Shown here one piece after another: positions 17,136 through 24,862 of a stretch of DNA of 40,709 bases. The stretch comes from Pedosphaera sp. (lineage in GTDB: Bacteria > Verrucomicrobiota > Verrucomicrobiia > Limisphaerales > Pedosphaeraceae), in the NCBI GenBank assembly GCA_028293325.1, contig JAQGPA010000155.1:1-40709 (forward strand). The letters are read 5' to 3'. Position 1 is the stretch's first letter. Every line of letters begins with the position of its first letter. Under the pieces are notes generated by a model, which had not been told where the DNA came from, did not search any database, and saw only the letters and a program-made list of their open reading frames with translations. A program made the position numbers and the translations under genes.

Positions 17136-18812
17136 TTATGACTTCAGCATCATCGCCTTGATTTGTTGTTCCAAATCCTGCGCCCATTTCAGCCGCTTTT
17201 TGCTGCGAAATTTTCCCGAGCCGCCGCGTGGACCAATCGGCGCTTCCCAGGATCCCGTGGGACGATTCATCTCCAATACCAGCCGGTAGTGTGTGGTCGC
17301 GCCATGCGAGCCTTCGCCGGAAACAAACCGTTCCACTTCGCATGATGAAATGGCCGCGGCCGGGATTCGATAATATTCGCGGTCCCCTTCAAAGAGAACT
17401 TCACCCTGTTCCAGGTCGAGGCGCAGGAAGCCGACATCGCTGGCATCTTCCAATTTTAGCTTCCCCCAATTCTCGCGGGGAATGATCTGAACGAAATGAG
17501 CCAGGGGGTCGTTGGGGTTGACGAGGAAATTCTGCCGGCGGGCAAACTCGCGCCGGACCACGCCCAACAAATAACGCGTGGCGAAATAATCCGGACGGGT
17601 CAGCGTGACAAGGAAGGAGATGATCAAGAACACCGCGCCCAGTCCCAACATAAACAGGCCGGAAAGCTTGGCAACGGATGAAGCTCCACCGGCCGTCGGA
17701 TATGCCGTGACACCGCCAAAAATCAACAAGGCAAACGAAGCGGCAAACATGAGAAACAGGAACAACACCAGCGCAGTCCCGATAAGTTTGGTCTTGGTGG
17801 TTAGCACCTTGCCGGCAAACTGCGGATCCACGGGCCGGATGTCCGCGTACACGAGCGGTTTTTCAGCGGGAACTTCCACCTGCATTTCCTTCAACGCTTC
17901 GGCAGCGGTCGTTCCCGTAACGGTTTCAAGGACGGAAAAACGCGGGAGCAGGGCGGCAAGTTCCTCGGGATTAATCCGCGTCTGGCGAATGAGCATCTGG
18001 CCTTTGGCGGATTCGAATGCGTCGAACGTGGCGCCCTTGGCATTCTCGGTAACCTGTTTCACCGACATGTAAACCGTGCAATCGGTGGAACGACCGGATT
18101 TGAGACTCGGACAATAATCCAGAGCCACGGCGGTATGCGGTGCGGCGGCTTTTGACGGCGAGGTGAACAGCGCTGCGAGAGATTGCACGGCGCCAAGCCG
18201 TAGTGCTTCAACGAACGCGGGACCAATTTCCGGTTTGAACCGGGTGGTTTCGCGATTCATCCAGCTCTGACATTTTTCACAGTAAGGTTTGCGGGTTCGG
18301 CGAATTCCGCCCATCGAAGAGAACGCAAGCACGCAGGCAAGTTCACCGACAAAAACCACCCAATTCATGACCTTGCTCCGTCCGCTGGGCCGGTCTTCGT
18401 CGCGAGGGGAATGCTCGTCCTTGATGACATCCGTTTGCATACGGAAGGCGATGTAAGTCGGCAGAAACTCCACATGGACGGCACTCTCCATGCCAAGGGA
18501 ATAGACCATGCCGACATAATAGTAGCCAAGATAAAGGGTTAGCCCGGCCAAAACACCGAGCAGACCGGCAACCAGGCGATTGCGACATTGCCCTTTTTGC
18601 ACAGCCAGCAGAACCATGCCGCCCACCGCCAGCGAAACGATGAGCGGGACGATAAAGATAAAATAAAAACCCCAGAGAAAGAGGAAGAACAGGAGCACCG
18701 CCAAGCCGGCGCTGGCGGTCCAGGCCAGCGCGGCCAAGGGAATGAAGCGAACCCAATTAATTTTTCCGCTGGTTTGAAAAGGACTCCGCCCGACCTCGTT
18801 TTTTTTGTCCAT
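17136..18812 (-). CDS. Large membrane protein of unknown function
   Basis: The 558-residue product is not recognised. The N-terminal third has three or four hydrophobic segments (about 20-45, 50-70, 80-100 and 150-168). A soluble stretch follows, with a single CEKC pair near 180 and several further Cys residues. Two more hydrophobic segments lie near 342-368 and 380-408. The C-terminal cytosolic-looking domain (about 420-558) contains FEGDREYYRIPAAAISSCEVERF, which resembles a PH-like or beta-sandwich domain, but this is only an impression. The repeated hydrophobic and soluble layout suggests a membrane-anchored domain protein. The gene follows queA on the same strand, 121 bp away. Confidence 0.75.
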   Translation of the reverse strand: MDKKNEVGRSPFQTSGKINWVRFIPLAALAWTASAGLAVLLFFLFLWGFYFIFIVPLIVSLAVGGMVLLAVQKGQCRNRLVAGLLGVLAGLTLYLGYYYVGMVYSLGMESAVHVEFLPTYIAFRMQTDVIKDEHSPRDEDRPSGRSKVMNWVVFVGELACVLAFSSMGGIRRTRKPYCEKCQSWMNRETTRFKPEIGPAFVEALRLGAVQSLAALFTSPSKAAAPHTAVALDYCPSLKSGRSTDCTVYMSVKQVTENAKGATFDAFESAKGQMLIRQTRINPEELAALLPRFSVLETVTGTTAAEALKEMQVEVPAEKPLVYADIRPVDPQFAGKVLTTKTKLIGTALVLFLFLMFAASFALLIFGGVTAYPTAGGASSVAKLSGLFMLGLGAVFLIISFLVTLTRPDYFATRYLLGVVRREFARRQNFLVNPNDPLAHFVQIIPRENWGKLKLEDASDVGFLRLDLEQGEVLFEGDREYYRIPAAAISSCEVERFVSGEGSHGATTHYRLVLEMNRPTGSWEAPIGPRGGSGKFRSKKRLKWAQDLEQQIKAMMLKS

Positions 18813-18933
18813 GGTTTGGAATGGGTTGGAAAAACAGGCTTTCTTTTGCCGGATTTACGGGCGGAAAACAAGTGTAATCATTTGGCGCAGGAAAACCGGG
18901 GCAAACCAATTCCGCGGCGAAGCGGCGGAAGGA

Positions 18934-20010
18934 TTACACCAGCAACATCGCGTCGCCGTAACTGAAGAAGCGATATTTCTCGCGCACGGCTTCGGCATAG
19001 GCGGAGAGAACCATTTCACGGCCGCCGGTTTCGTTCGGGCGGGCAAAGGCGCTGACCAACATCAAGAGAGTGGAGCGGGGGAGATGAAAATTGGTGAGCA
19101 GCGCGTCCACAATTTTAAAAGTGGCGGGAGGATAAATAAAAATGCGCGTGCGTCCGCCGCCCGCAACGAGTTTTCCATCGTGCAGTGCAGCCACACTTTC
19201 CAACACGCGCACCGAGGTGGTGCCGACGGCAATGACGCGCCGACCGGCCGATTTGGCTGCATTGATGATGCGCGCAGTTTCATCGCTCAACTCGTATCGC
19301 TCTTCATGCATCGTGTGGCCGGCGAGGTCTTCGGATTTCACCGGCGCGAACGTTCCCAACCCGACATGCAAGGTGACGAAGCAGGTTTGCACTCCGCGCG
19401 CGCGAATTTCCGAAAGCAACGTTTCGGTGAAATGTAATCCCGCCGTCGGCGCGGCGACTGAGCCGGCCGGCGCCGCGTAAACGGTTTGATACCGAATTTT
19501 ATCCGCCGCCAAGGCATCCGGATTTTCACGCGTGATGTAGGGCGGCAGCGGAATTTCGCCGAGTGCATCCAGCAGCATAGTGATATTCGTGACGCCGGAA
19601 AAACGGAGGCGACGATGGCCTTCCGGATTTGTGTCGATCACGGTGGCGCGTGTCGGCGTCGGTTTTCCGGCGATGTCATGCAGAATAATTTCAGTTCCCA
19701 CGCGCGCGCGTTTGCCGGGGCGCAACATGACCCACCAATCATTCACGCTGTTTTCCTCGAGCAACAACATTTCAAAATTTCCGCCGGTCCTCGCGTTACT
19801 GCCCCGCAGCCGCGCCGGGAGAACGCGCGAGTTGTTCATGACCAGCACATCGCCGGGATGCAAATAATCGAGCAGGTTGCGAAAATGACAGTGAGCAAGT
19901 TCTCCGGAATGGCGGTGCAAGACCAGGAGGCGGGATTGGTCACGCTCGGGCGAGGGAGTCTGAGCAATGAGCTCCGGCGGCAAGATAAAATCAAAATCAG
20001 CGGTTTGCAC
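18934..20010 (-). CDS. queA: S-adenosylmethionine:tRNA ribosyltransferase-isomerase
   Basis: QueA transfers and isomerises the ribosyl part of S-adenosylmethionine onto 7-aminomethyl-7-deazaguanine in tRNA to make epoxyqueuosine. The 358-residue product has the standard features: FDFILPPELIAQTP at the N-terminus, VLVMNNSRVLPARL, YQTVYA...GSVAAPTAGLHFT, TLHVGLGTF, GRRVIAVGTTSVRVLE, and LLTNFHLPRSTLLMLVSAFA near the end. The start is uncertain. A GTG at 20010 gives VQTADFDFILPPE, which matches the usual family start; a TTG at 20025 in frame would add five residues. No Shine-Dalgarno is seen for either. It faces away from mraZ, and the 318-bp gap holds DnaA boxes. Confidence 0.94.
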   Translation of the reverse strand: MQTADFDFILPPELIAQTPSPERDQSRLLVLHRHSGELAHCHFRNLLDYLHPGDVLVMNNSRVLPARLRGSNARTGGNFEMLLLEENSVNDWWVMLRPGKRARVGTEIILHDIAGKPTPTRATVIDTNPEGHRRLRFSGVTNITMLLDALGEIPLPPYITRENPDALAADKIRYQTVYAAPAGSVAAPTAGLHFTETLLSEIRARGVQTCFVTLHVGLGTFAPVKSEDLAGHTMHEERYELSDETARIINAAKSAGRRVIAVGTTSVRVLESVAALHDGKLVAGGGRTRIFIYPPATFKIVDALLTNFHLPRSTLLMLVSAFARPNETGGREMVLSAYAEAVREKYRFFSYGDAMLLV

Positions 20011-20178
20011 TGTAAGATAGAACAAAAACTGTCATAATCAGGTTGTTTGGATAGGCGTTAACGATATTCCTATCACGCTTCTGCAAATTGAGTGAGATTC
20101 ACGCATTTTTTGCTCCGGCGATGCCGATCCACTCGCAAGTTAGGTAACCGAAACAGCTCCGGTTTCCAAGCGGCCAAT

Positions 20179-20296
20179 TTATTCACAATTATTCACAAGC
20201 TGTTGAAATTGTGAATAACTCCGGAATAACATTTTCCCGAGATTAATATTGACAGTAAATGGAGGGAAATGGTTTAAAGTGTGGCGTTGTGTATAA
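20179..20296. promoter_or_regulatory. Cluster of four DnaA boxes (TTATNCACA) upstream of the dcw cluster
   Basis: Perfect matches to the DnaA-box consensus TTATNCACA lie at 20179-20187 (plus, TTATTCACA), 20189-20197 (plus, TTATTCACA), 20210-20218 (minus, TTATTCACA) and 20288-20296 (minus, TTATACACA). The first two form a perfect 10-bp tandem repeat on one helical face. The third is the mirror copy, so the three form an inverted repeat around 20191-20206. The fourth overlaps the likely transcription start of mraZ. By chance about one such 9-mer is expected in a 40-kb window on both strands; four within 118 bp is far from random. Either DnaA regulates the dcw operon or this is part of a replication-related site; DnaA binding itself is inferred. 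Confidence 0.72.
20249..20278 (+). promoter_or_regulatory. Sigma-70-type promoter of the dcw cluster
   Basis: A perfect -35 TTGACA (20249-20254) is followed after 18 bp by TTTAAA (20273-20278), four of six matches to the -10 consensus. Transcription would begin near 20285, giving a leader of about 44 nt before the mraZ ATG. The promoter lies 31 bp downstream of the first three DnaA boxes. Confidence 0.55.
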
Positions 20297-20305
20297 CAGT
20301 GGGGT
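20266..20305 (+). promoter_or_regulatory. Candidate MraZ operator (10-bp-periodic GTG repeats)
   Basis: Hexamers ending in GTG or ATG recur every 10 bp: GAAATG (20266-20271), AAAGTG (20276-20281), GTTGTG (20286-20291) and ACAGTG (20296-20301). Known MraZ operators are short direct repeats (TGGGN or AAAGTGG-like) spaced at about 10 bp in front of mraZ, so autoregulation is plausible. The array covers the -10 region and the fourth DnaA box, so the two proteins could compete. The repeats are imperfect. Confidence 0.45.
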
Positions 20306-20328
20306 GAGGTTTGGCCCGACGTTAGAAA

Positions 20329-20793
20329 ATGCCTAATACGACTACCAACGAATTGATTCATTACCACTCGCTGTTTCGCCACGGAGTTGACGAGAAGCGG
20401 CGCGTGCAGATCCCGGCCAAGTGGCGGCCCTCGGCACCGGATGTTGAATTCACTTTGATTCTTTGGCCAAACGGCGCGCAAGCGGATGCCTGTCTGTTGG
20501 TGTTGCCGCCGGCGGAGATGAATGCTTTGGCGGACAAAATTCGCGCAATGCCATTTGCCGATTCGAAAGCACAGGCGTTGCGGCGTTTGCTCGGCAGCAA
20601 GTCGGCGAATGTGACGCTGGACAAAGCTGGACGCATTTGTCTGCCGGAAGAAATGGCCAAAGCGGTGGGTATTGATAAGGAAGCAGTGTTGGCAGGATTG
20701 GTGGACCGGTTCGAGATTTGGAGTCCCGAACGATATGAAACCGTGAGTGCGGTGGACGCGGCCCTGTTACCGGAAGCCTTTAAACTAATTTAA
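20329..20793 (+). CDS. mraZ: MraZ, transcriptional regulator of the dcw cluster
   Basis: MraZ is an AbrB/SpoVT-like ring-forming DNA-binding protein that controls its own dcw operon. The 154-residue product shows both tandem domains: residues about 12-33 YHSLFRHGVDEKRRVQIPAKWR (first) and 88-120 RLLGSKSANVTLDKAGRICLPEEMAKAVGIDKE, followed by LAGLVDRFEIWSPERYE. The paired D-x-[KA]-x-R-x-x-[IL]-P motifs are intact. It is the first gene of the cluster, downstream of the regulatory region described above, and is followed after 4 bp by an unknown gene. Confidence 0.95.
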   Translation: MPNTTTNELIHYHSLFRHGVDEKRRVQIPAKWRPSAPDVEFTLILWPNGAQADACLLVLPPAEMNALADKIRAMPFADSKAQALRRLLGSKSANVTLDKAGRICLPEEMAKAVGIDKEAVLAGLVDRFEIWSPERYETVSAVDAALLPEAFKLI

Positions 20794-20797
20794 TGCT

Positions 20798-21529
20798 ATG
20801 AGTCTGGGACGATTTCTCGCGGCGGGAAGAAGTTTAATTGGAATGAAGGAAAACATGAGTCGCTATCAAATGCGGACGGAAAATCTTCTGCCCAAATTTG
20901 GTTCGGCAAAAAATCCTTTTGGCACAACGAGTACACCGAGCACAACGCCAGTTCCGGAAGTGAAAAAAAAGGAACCGGTGAAAGCTCCGGAAATTACGCC
21001 CGAGTTGCCGAAAGTCGAACCAGCCAAACCGGTGACCCATTCACTTTTTGATCCGCAACAAGCCTTCGCCTCCTTGCGCGTTGCACCAGCCGCCATCGTG
21101 AAAGCAGTCGCACCGCTCCCAATGGAGCCGGTCATTGCTGAACCCGCGCGTGTCGAGCCACCGGTTGCGCGGGAAGTTCCAGTTCCAGCCCGGAAACGGC
21201 TGCCATTGGCGACGTGGGCAAAAAAATTGAATCCGCTGGCCTATCTGCCTGCACGGAAAGCCAGCGCCCAGCCGGTCCGGACGCGTGTGGCACGGACACC
21301 GGTGCAGACGGAACTTTCGCTCGAACGCGTGAAGGTGATCCGGAACGATTTGACCGAGGCGGACCTGGAAGTGATTCAGGCGCGCCCGGTGCCGGCAGTG
21401 AAATTGCCGCAGTCCGCGCCGCCAGCACCATCAGCGCCCCAGGCGGGACCGGTGAGTGCGGAAGAGCCAACGGCCTGGGGCCGGTTGACGTCACGATTTT
21501 TCGGCGCGGAACAAACGCAAATTCGCTAA
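20798..21529 (+). CDS. Unknown Pro/Ala-rich protein in the mraZ-rsmH interval
   Basis: The 243-residue product is not recognised. Residues 1-36 (a GRFLAAGRSLIG segment, then RYQMR and LPKFG) look like a conserved N-terminal motif. Residues about 40-150 are low-complexity, rich in Pro, Ala, Val, Glu and Lys, and likely disordered. A basic patch KRLPLATWAKKLNPLAYLPARK lies near 132-153. The C-terminus ends in WGRLTSRFFGAEQTQIR, possibly an amphipathic segment. There is no signal peptide or membrane helix. The gene begins 4 bp after mraZ and ends 14 bp before rsmH, so it is co-transcribed; most dcw clusters have rsmH directly after mraZ. A scaffold or adaptor role in division is a guess from location alone. 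Confidence 0.72.
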   Translation: MSLGRFLAAGRSLIGMKENMSRYQMRTENLLPKFGSAKNPFGTTSTPSTTPVPEVKKKEPVKAPEITPELPKVEPAKPVTHSLFDPQQAFASLRVAPAAIVKAVAPLPMEPVIAEPARVEPPVAREVPVPARKRLPLATWAKKLNPLAYLPARKASAQPVRTRVARTPVQTELSLERVKVIRNDLTEADLEVIQARPVPAVKLPQSAPPAPSAPQAGPVSAEEPTAWGRLTSRFFGAEQTQIR

Positions 21530-21543
21530 CGAACCCATGCACA

Positions 21544-22473
21544 GTGCCAAATTACAACCACAATCCAGTGATGGTGGCGGAGGCTCTGGACGCGTTAAAA
21601 GTGCGGCCGGGCGGTCGGTACGCCGACGGGACGCTCGGTGGGGCTGGACACGCGGCAGCCATCCTAGCCGCGAGTGCGCCTATTGGATTGTTGTTTGGAT
21701 GCGATCGCGATGGCGCCGCGGTTGAGGCGGCGCAGCGGCGGCTGGCGGAGTTCGCCGGACGGTTCGAGGTGCGACGCGGGAATTTTGCAGAGCTGGTAGA
21801 GATGGTGGAGCCGGAGAGTTGTGACGGGGTGTTGTTGGACTTGGGCGTGAGTTCGCCGCAATTGGATTCGCCGGAACGCGGATTCAGTTTCCAGCAGGAC
21901 GGTCCGCTGGACATGCGGATGGATGCGCGCCAGGAACTGACCGCCGCGGATTTGGTGAACGGTTTGGATGCGGATGAGCTGGCGAAGATTTTTTGGGAAT
22001 TGGGCGATGAACCGCAGTCGCGGCGATTCGCGCGGGCGATCGAGCAGGACCGGCGGCAGCGGCCGTTCCAGACGACGGCCCAATTGGCCGGGTTGATCGA
22101 GCGGCTGGCGCCGCGGCACGGGAAGAAGAGTCATCCGGCCACGCGCGTGTTTCAGGCGTTGCGGATGGCGGTGAACGATGAACTGGGTTCACTGGAACGC
22201 GGATTGGCCGGGGCCTTGCAGATTTTGAAGCCGTGCGGCCGGCTGGCGGTGATCACGTTCCATTCGTTGGAAGACCGCCGGGTGAAGGAATTCGGGCGCA
22301 AACGGGCGCGGGATTACACCTTCCCGGGGGAAGTGGATGTGCCGGAGTTGCGGCAGCCCCGCAAACCGGAGTTGCAATGGGTACAGCGCAAGGCGGTGAC
22401 GCCGGGCGCGACGGAACTGGCGGCGAATCCGCGGAGTCGGAGCGCCCAGTTGCGGGTAATGGAAAAATTTTAG
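21544..22473 (+). CDS. rsmH: 16S rRNA (cytosine-1402 N4) methyltransferase RsmH (MraW)
   Basis: RsmH methylates N4 of C1402 in the 16S rRNA decoding centre using S-adenosylmethionine. The 309-residue product carries NHNPVMVAEAL at the start, the SAM loop DGTLGGAGH (residues 28-36), GVLLDLGVSSPQLDSPERGFSFQQDGPLDMRMD, ATRVFQALRMAVNDEL, and VITFHSLEDRRVKEF. I chose the GTG at 21544 because the family starts a few residues before HNPVM. The open frame extends upstream to 21214, but that part only shadows the preceding gene. The stop codon is followed by the next ATG after 1 bp. Confidence 0.94.
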   Translation: MPNYNHNPVMVAEALDALKVRPGGRYADGTLGGAGHAAAILAASAPIGLLFGCDRDGAAVEAAQRRLAEFAGRFEVRRGNFAELVEMVEPESCDGVLLDLGVSSPQLDSPERGFSFQQDGPLDMRMDARQELTAADLVNGLDADELAKIFWELGDEPQSRRFARAIEQDRRQRPFQTTAQLAGLIERLAPRHGKKSHPATRVFQALRMAVNDELGSLERGLAGALQILKPCGRLAVITFHSLEDRRVKEFGRKRARDYTFPGEVDVPELRQPRKPELQWVQRKAVTPGATELAANPRSRSAQLRVMEKF

Positions 22474-22474
22474 C

Positions 22475-22858
22475 ATGGCACGTAATCGGAAAAATCAGTC
22501 GGCAGCCATTCGTTTCGGGCCCGCGCTCAAGGCGTTCCTGATGTGCTCCGGCATTGTGATCTGCTGCATCGGGTATGTGTGGCAGAAGCAACAGATTTAC
22601 GAATTGAGCCGGCAGATGAAGAGCCGTGAGGTCCGGGTGTCACTTTTGCGGGAACAGAACGACAAGCTCAGGAATCAACTGGGGACGATGCTCATGCCCC
22701 AGCATCTGGAAGAGCGGGTGCGGGAATTAAAACTGGGATTGGTGCCGCCGCAACCCGGCCAGGTCTGGCGCCTGCCGGAACCGCAGATCGTTCAGTCGTC
22801 CCCCCCGCGCGAGCAGCAATACGCGGCGGAGCAGACGCCGGGGTTAGCGACGCCCTAA
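22475..22858 (+). CDS. ftsL: FtsL-like bitopic division protein
   Basis: The 127-residue product has a short basic cytoplasmic N-terminus, one transmembrane segment (about 18-36) and a coiled-coil-like stretch (about 38-72, SRQMKSREVRVSLLREQNDKLRNQLGTM), followed by a Pro-rich tail. This is the FtsL/DivIC topology. The position between rsmH and ftsI is where ftsL sits in most dcw clusters. FtsL forms the FtsQLB complex that activates FtsWI septal synthesis. Sequence similarity in this family is low, so the name depends on topology and context. It starts 1 bp after the rsmH stop. Confidence 0.75.
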   Translation: MARNRKNQSAAIRFGPALKAFLMCSGIVICCIGYVWQKQQIYELSRQMKSREVRVSLLREQNDKLRNQLGTMLMPQHLEERVRELKLGLVPPQPGQVWRLPEPQIVQSSPPREQQYAAEQTPGLATP

Positions 22859-22932
22859 GAATTTTTACCGCCGCCCGTGACGCCGTCGGATGAGGAACCG
22901 ATCGGCACGGGCGGTTGGTAAATCCAATCAGA

Positions 22933-24813
22933 ATGGTAAAGAAACTGCAATATCGAAGGCTGCTGATGCTCGCGCTGTTACTGGGCGCCGCGTTTGCCGG
23001 ACTGGGCTATCGCCTGGTTGATTTGCAGGTATTGCAGCACGAGGATTTGAGCAACCAGGCGCTGAAGCTCACGCAACATCTTTACCAACTTGAACCGCGC
23101 CGTGGGGACATCCTGGACATCAGGGGCAATCTGCTCGCGACCAGCATATTCGTCAAAACCGTCTGTGCCGATCCGGCCATGATTGGAAATCGCCAGGCGG
23201 AAGTGGCGCACGCGCTCGCACCGTTGTTGCAGGTCAACGAAGCCGCCCTGGCCCAACGTTTGGTGCCGCGCACGCGGCAGAACGAAAAGGGAGAGACGCT
23301 GACGAACAACTACGTGGTGCTCAAACGCAAAGTTTCCTTTGAAACCTGGCAAAAGGTCAACTTCACGATGACCAACCTGACCTTCAACGTGAATGAAAAG
23401 GCGCTCAACAAGAAGGAAGCCGCATTCTACCAGAATTTGCGCACGAAAGCCATTTTTGCCGACCCGGTCGATGACCAGTTGCGCAGCTATCCCGGACAAA
23501 CCCTCGCGGCACACGTTTTGGGTTACATGGGCGTTCGCGACTCCGGCGAAAGCGTGGGCTCGGATGGCATTGAACGCACCTGGGAAAACAAATTAAAAGG
23601 TGTGCGGGGTTGGCGTTGGAGCGAGCGTGACCGGCGGCAGCAGGAGATTGTCGCGTTGCGCGGGCAGGATGTGGAAGCGCACGACGGGTTGACGGTGGCG
23701 CTCACCATTGACTCTTTTCTGCAACACGTTTTGGAAACCTCGCTCGCGGAGGCAATGCAAAAAGAATCCCCGATCAGCATCTCGGGCATCATTCTCCGTC
23801 CGCGCACGGGCGAGATTCTGGCCATGGCCGTGCTGCCGAACTTTGATCCCAACAATCCCGGCGGTTCGGAAGACGCGCGCCGTAACCGGTTGATTGCGGA
23901 TGTACATGAACCCGGTTCGACGTTCAAGATCGTCGTCGTTTCCGGAGCGTTAAATGATCAATTGATCACGTTGAACGACCAATTTGATTGTGAGCGTGGA
24001 CACTTTCCTTTTGCGGGCAGAGTGCTGCACGATCATGCGCCGTACGGAATTCTTTCAACTGAATCCATCATCACCAAGTCCTCAAATATAGGCGCGGCGA
24101 AGATTGGCATTCGCATGGGCGAAAACCGCCTGTATCAATACATGCAGGACTTTGGCTTTGGCGCCGGCACCGGCATCCTGCTCCCGGGCGAAGTTTCCGG
24201 CATTCTGCATCCGGTTAAGAGCTGGACAAAGGTTTCGATCGCGCAAATTCCGATGGGGCAGGGGGTGGCGGCGACTTCGCTCCAAATGACGATGGCCATG
24301 TGCGCGATTGCGAACAGGGGGATGCTCATGCATCCGATGCTGGTCGATCATTTGCAGGATGAAGACGGGAATGTGGTGGCACGATACGCACCGGAGCGGG
24401 TCCGGCAGGTGATCAGTGAAGACACCGCGCGGGAGATGGTGGATGCGTTGAAGACGGTGGTCACCACGAATGGGACGGCGCCCAAGGCCGCGTTGGAGCA
24501 TTACACGGTTGCGGGCAAAACCGGCACCGCGCAGAAACCGCCTTATCAATCGAATAAATTTTACGCGTCGTTCATCGGTTTTTTCCCGGCGGACAATCCG
24601 CAAGTCTGCATTTACGTGTCGATGGATGAACCGAAAGGCGATCTGCATCAAGGCGGCCAGATTGCGGCGCCGGTGTTCAAGCAGATTGCGGAACAGGCGG
24701 CGAACTACCTGAACATCCGTCCGGACAAAGACGGCGAGCAGGTGTTCCCGCAACTGGCGGCCGCCACCGATGCGGACCAACCGGTGAAAACAATCGTCGC
24801 GCGCGCGCCATGA
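22933..24813 (+). CDS. ftsI: Division-specific transpeptidase (FtsI/PBP3-type, class B PBP)
   Basis: FtsI cross-links septal peptidoglycan together with FtsW. The 626-residue product has one N-terminal membrane helix (about 8-28), a pedestal/dimerisation domain, and a C-terminal transpeptidase domain. Its motifs are S329-x-x-K332 (PGSTFK, acyl-enzyme serine), S383-S384-N385 (KSSN) and K529-T-G (AGKTGTAQ). No PASTA domains follow. The ATG at 22933 (MVKKLQYRRLL) is preferred over a TTG at 22915 that adds six residues. The gap to the ftsL-like gene is 74 bp and contains no gene. murE, the normal next gene, is missing; murF follows. Confidence 0.93.
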   Translation: MVKKLQYRRLLMLALLLGAAFAGLGYRLVDLQVLQHEDLSNQALKLTQHLYQLEPRRGDILDIRGNLLATSIFVKTVCADPAMIGNRQAEVAHALAPLLQVNEAALAQRLVPRTRQNEKGETLTNNYVVLKRKVSFETWQKVNFTMTNLTFNVNEKALNKKEAAFYQNLRTKAIFADPVDDQLRSYPGQTLAAHVLGYMGVRDSGESVGSDGIERTWENKLKGVRGWRWSERDRRQQEIVALRGQDVEAHDGLTVALTIDSFLQHVLETSLAEAMQKESPISISGIILRPRTGEILAMAVLPNFDPNNPGGSEDARRNRLIADVHEPGSTFKIVVVSGALNDQLITLNDQFDCERGHFPFAGRVLHDHAPYGILSTESIITKSSNIGAAKIGIRMGENRLYQYMQDFGFGAGTGILLPGEVSGILHPVKSWTKVSIAQIPMGQGVAATSLQMTMAMCAIANRGMLMHPMLVDHLQDEDGNVVARYAPERVRQVISEDTAREMVDALKTVVTTNGTAPKAALEHYTVAGKTGTAQKPPYQSNKFYASFIGFFPADNPQVCIYVSMDEPKGDLHQGGQIAAPVFKQIAEQAANYLNIRPDKDGEQVFPQLAAATDADQPVKTIVARAP

Positions 24814-24862
24814 AGAAGCGGGCGGGATGGAGCCAAACCGGCGATGGGGCCGGGGCCGCATA

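Larger units (their letters stand above)
20011..20328. other. 318-bp divergent control region between queA and mraZ
   Basis: No gene is present. The region contains four DnaA-box matches, a promoter, a periodic GTG array, and a GATAGG...CCTATC inverted repeat at 20050-20055 and 20069-20074. It is richer in A and T than the surrounding genes, mainly between 20176 and 20300. A 12-codon minus-strand frame starting at 20035 overlaps the start of queA out of frame; I do not regard it as a gene. Confidence 0.8.

Noticed and set aside
20000..20035. 12-codon leader peptide overlapping the start of queA
   Set aside because: Very short, no ribosome-binding site, out of frame with queA, and no sign of attenuation.
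21214..21543. Upstream extension of the rsmH frame (110 codons)
   Set aside because: It overlaps the preceding gene in another frame, is Gly/Arg/Ala-rich, and lacks similarity to RsmH; the GTG at 21544 fits the family start.
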